The notes beneath the pieces are model-generated. The model saw nothing but the letters and a program-made list of their open reading frames with translations. It was not told the origin of the DNA and did no database searches. DNA of 16,268 bases from Bacteroidia bacterium (GTDB taxonomy: Bacteria; Bacteroidota; Bacteroidia; NS11-12g; UBA955). Shown here in pieces: positions 14,865 to 16,268 of the stretch; position 1 is the first letter of the stretch; each line of letters starts with the position of its first letter. Made by a program: the position numbers and the translations under genes. The DNA lies in NCBI GenBank assembly GCA_020848595.1, contig JADLHV010000026.1, positions 1 through 16,268 of the forward strand. Reading direction: 5' to 3'.

Positions 14865-16268
14865 TGCCAAGTTTGTTCTTCAAGTTCAATAACAAAACCT
14901 TCATCTACTAACCAACGCAATATTATTAAATATTCGTCTAATTCTGCTGGTTCAATATTATTTTGAAACGTATGCATATTCAAGCGTCCATCTTTAAATA
15001 GGGTTTTCAAGAATTCGACACGAGCATTATGGGCTTGATTTGGATTATTATTTCTTTTTTTAGCTAAACAGATGTCACAGTGACCACAATCACTAGAATT
15101 TGTTTCTCCAAAATACTCGACCAATAGTTTAGACCTGCAGGTATTTTGATTTCTGACAAATCGATTCATAGCTTCCAACATTTCACTATAGCGTTTTCTC
15201 AAGAAATTGATTTTTTCTTCAGAGATACTGATAGAAGAGAATCTATTTTCTAAAAAGATAATTTGAGGTTTAGAGTTTTGGGGAATGTAATCGATTATTT
15301 CTATATCGTGTAGTTTTTGTAATTGTTCTTTAATCCATTTTTCGGGTTTTTTGAGGCGTCTAGACAATTCACTTTCGTAGATGTTAGTATAAAAGTCGAA
15401 GACACCACCATAAGACCTTAATATAAGTTTTGTAATAGCATCGATACTTTCGTGACGCAATTGCCATTGATACAATTCCTCATAATTGACCAAGATTTTC
15501 ATTCTGGATGGTAAATAAACAGAATCGGTACTTTGCAGATACGATTCAGATTCAAGAATACGAATGCAATTAAACACTTCATTTGGATTGAGTTTATAAT
15601 AATTGCAAAACTCGGTAATATCAAAATTATAAGATTGTCCAGCACCAGAGCCGACTGCTATTCTTAGATAATTGCACAAAAGCTCATACACCCGTACAAT
15701 CATATCAGCCGAAGGGTATTTGATAGCCAATTGTCTTTTTTCATCTAAAAAATCAGACTCATTCCATAACAAGACACAATAAGCACGATTACCATCTCTA
15801 CCAGCGCGACCAGCTTCTTGGTAATAGGCTTCGGGGGTATCTGGTTTTTGATCGTGTAAAACCAAACGAACATCTGGCTTATCAATGACCATTCCAAAAG
15901 CATTAGTGCACACCATTATGGGCGTTCTACCCATTTTCCAATCATCTTGCTTTTGAGTGCGCATTCGAGCTTCTAATCCGGCGTGATAGAAATCGGCTTT
16001 GATGCCATTTTTGTTTAAGAAATCAGCAATTTCTATAGTTCTTTTTCGACTTTTTACATATACCAAACCGGTGCCTTTTACTTTAGAAAAAATGGTTTTC
16101 ATACGCTCCCATTTGTTTTCTGTTTTTTCTACTAAATAGCTTAAATTTTCTCTAGTAAAACTCTTCTTAAATAAAATTGGTTGTTTTAAATTGAGTTTTT
16201 TAGCAATATCATCTACTACCAAAGGCGTAGCAGACGCGGTTAATGCCATAACAGCAATTTTGCCAATA
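14840..16268 (-). CDS. recQ: RecQ-family ATP-dependent DNA helicase, 5' part missing
   Basis: RecQ helicases unwind DNA 3' to 5' in repair and recombination. The frame is open to the right edge, so 475 C-terminal residues are visible and the Walker A and DExH motifs lie outside. Visible are motif III ALTASATP (8-15), motif IV GTGLVYVKSRKR (65-76), motif V CTNAFGMVIDKPDVR (120-134), and motif VI YYQEAGRAGRDG (148-159). The RecQ zinc module has C377, C394, C397 and C400 (CGHCDIC). A winged-helix-like region and a C-terminal tail follow; no clear HRDC domain is seen. Motif V reads FGMVID where FGMGID is usual, with V127 replacing a highly conserved glycine. The 3' end overlaps the glycosyltransferase start, an odd functional pairing that may reflect simple gene packing. 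Confidence 0.95.
   Translation of the reverse strand, partial: IGKIAVMALTASATPLVVDDIAKKLNLKQPILFKKSFTRENLSYLVEKTENKWERMKTIFSKVKGTGLVYVKSRKRTIEIADFLNKNGIKADFYHAGLEARMRTQKQDDWKMGRTPIMVCTNAFGMVIDKPDVRLVLHDQKPDTPEAYYQEAGRAGRDGNRAYCVLLWNESDFLDEKRQLAIKYPSADMIVRVYELLCNYLRIAVGSGAGQSYNFDITEFCNYYKLNPNEVFNCIRILESESYLQSTDSVYLPSRMKILVNYEELYQWQLRHESIDAITKLILRSYGGVFDFYTNIYESELSRRLKKPEKWIKEQLQKLHDIEIIDYIPQNSKPQIIFLENRFSSISISEEKINFLRKRYSEMLEAMNRFVRNQNTCRSKLLVEYFGETNSSDCGHCDICLAKKRNNNPNQAHNARVEFLKTLFKDGRLNMHTFQNNIEPAELDEYLIILRWLVDEGFVIELEEQTWQWKEKRKS

Noticed and set aside
1..16268. CRISPR arrays, tRNA genes, insertion sequences, toxin-antitoxin or defence operons
   Set aside because: No regularly spaced repeats, tRNA-like cloverleafs, transposase motifs or paired toxin/antitoxin genes were seen on either strand; RecQ and the GNAT gene alone are not evidence for a defence or toxin system.

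Overview
The window looks like a chromosomal segment of a low-GC member of the Bacteroidota. The clues are a two-component-regulator beta-propeller protein with a Y_Y_Y domain, a DUF4249-type lipoprotein, a TatC with the phylum-style long first periplasmic loop, little Shine-Dalgarno signal, and several TAnnTTTG-type -7 promoter elements. A class cannot be fixed from this sequence alone. There is no rRNA, tRNA, CRISPR array, transposase or phage gene. Most of the window is ordinary core genome, and I do not see a convincing new defence or mobile system.

Layout. On the minus strand, 1-2084 is the 5' part of a large periplasmic Reg_prop/Y_Y_Y sensor gene that runs off the left edge. A 293-base gap follows, holding a strong bidirectional terminator and a possible short plus-strand transcript. 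Then come dnaK (2378-4282) and a DUF4249-like lipoprotein (4455-5453), both minus. A divergent promoter region leads into a tight plus-strand operon (5510-7665): an exported lectin-fold/coiled-coil protein, a small HExxH protein and a GNAT acetyltransferase. A second plus-strand group follows: fabG, tatC and rpiB (7753-9786). The remainder is minus strand: mutL followed by a rhomboid protease (12421-9869), then a recQ - glycosyltransferase - glycosyltransferase chain with overlapping ends (16268-12649), with recQ truncated by the right edge.

How the genes fit together. The groups serve unrelated housekeeping jobs: protein folding (dnaK), fatty-acid elongation (fabG), folded-protein export (tatC), pentose phosphate metabolism (rpiB), mismatch repair (mutL), membrane proteolysis (rhomboid), DNA repair/recombination (recQ) and surface glycan synthesis (two GT4-like enzymes). 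The parts most worth following up are the uncharacterised coiled-coil/HExxH/GNAT operon, the possible small RNA beside the dnaK terminator, the mutL leader with a small reading frame, and unusual residues in otherwise conserved motifs of DnaK, MutL and RecQ.
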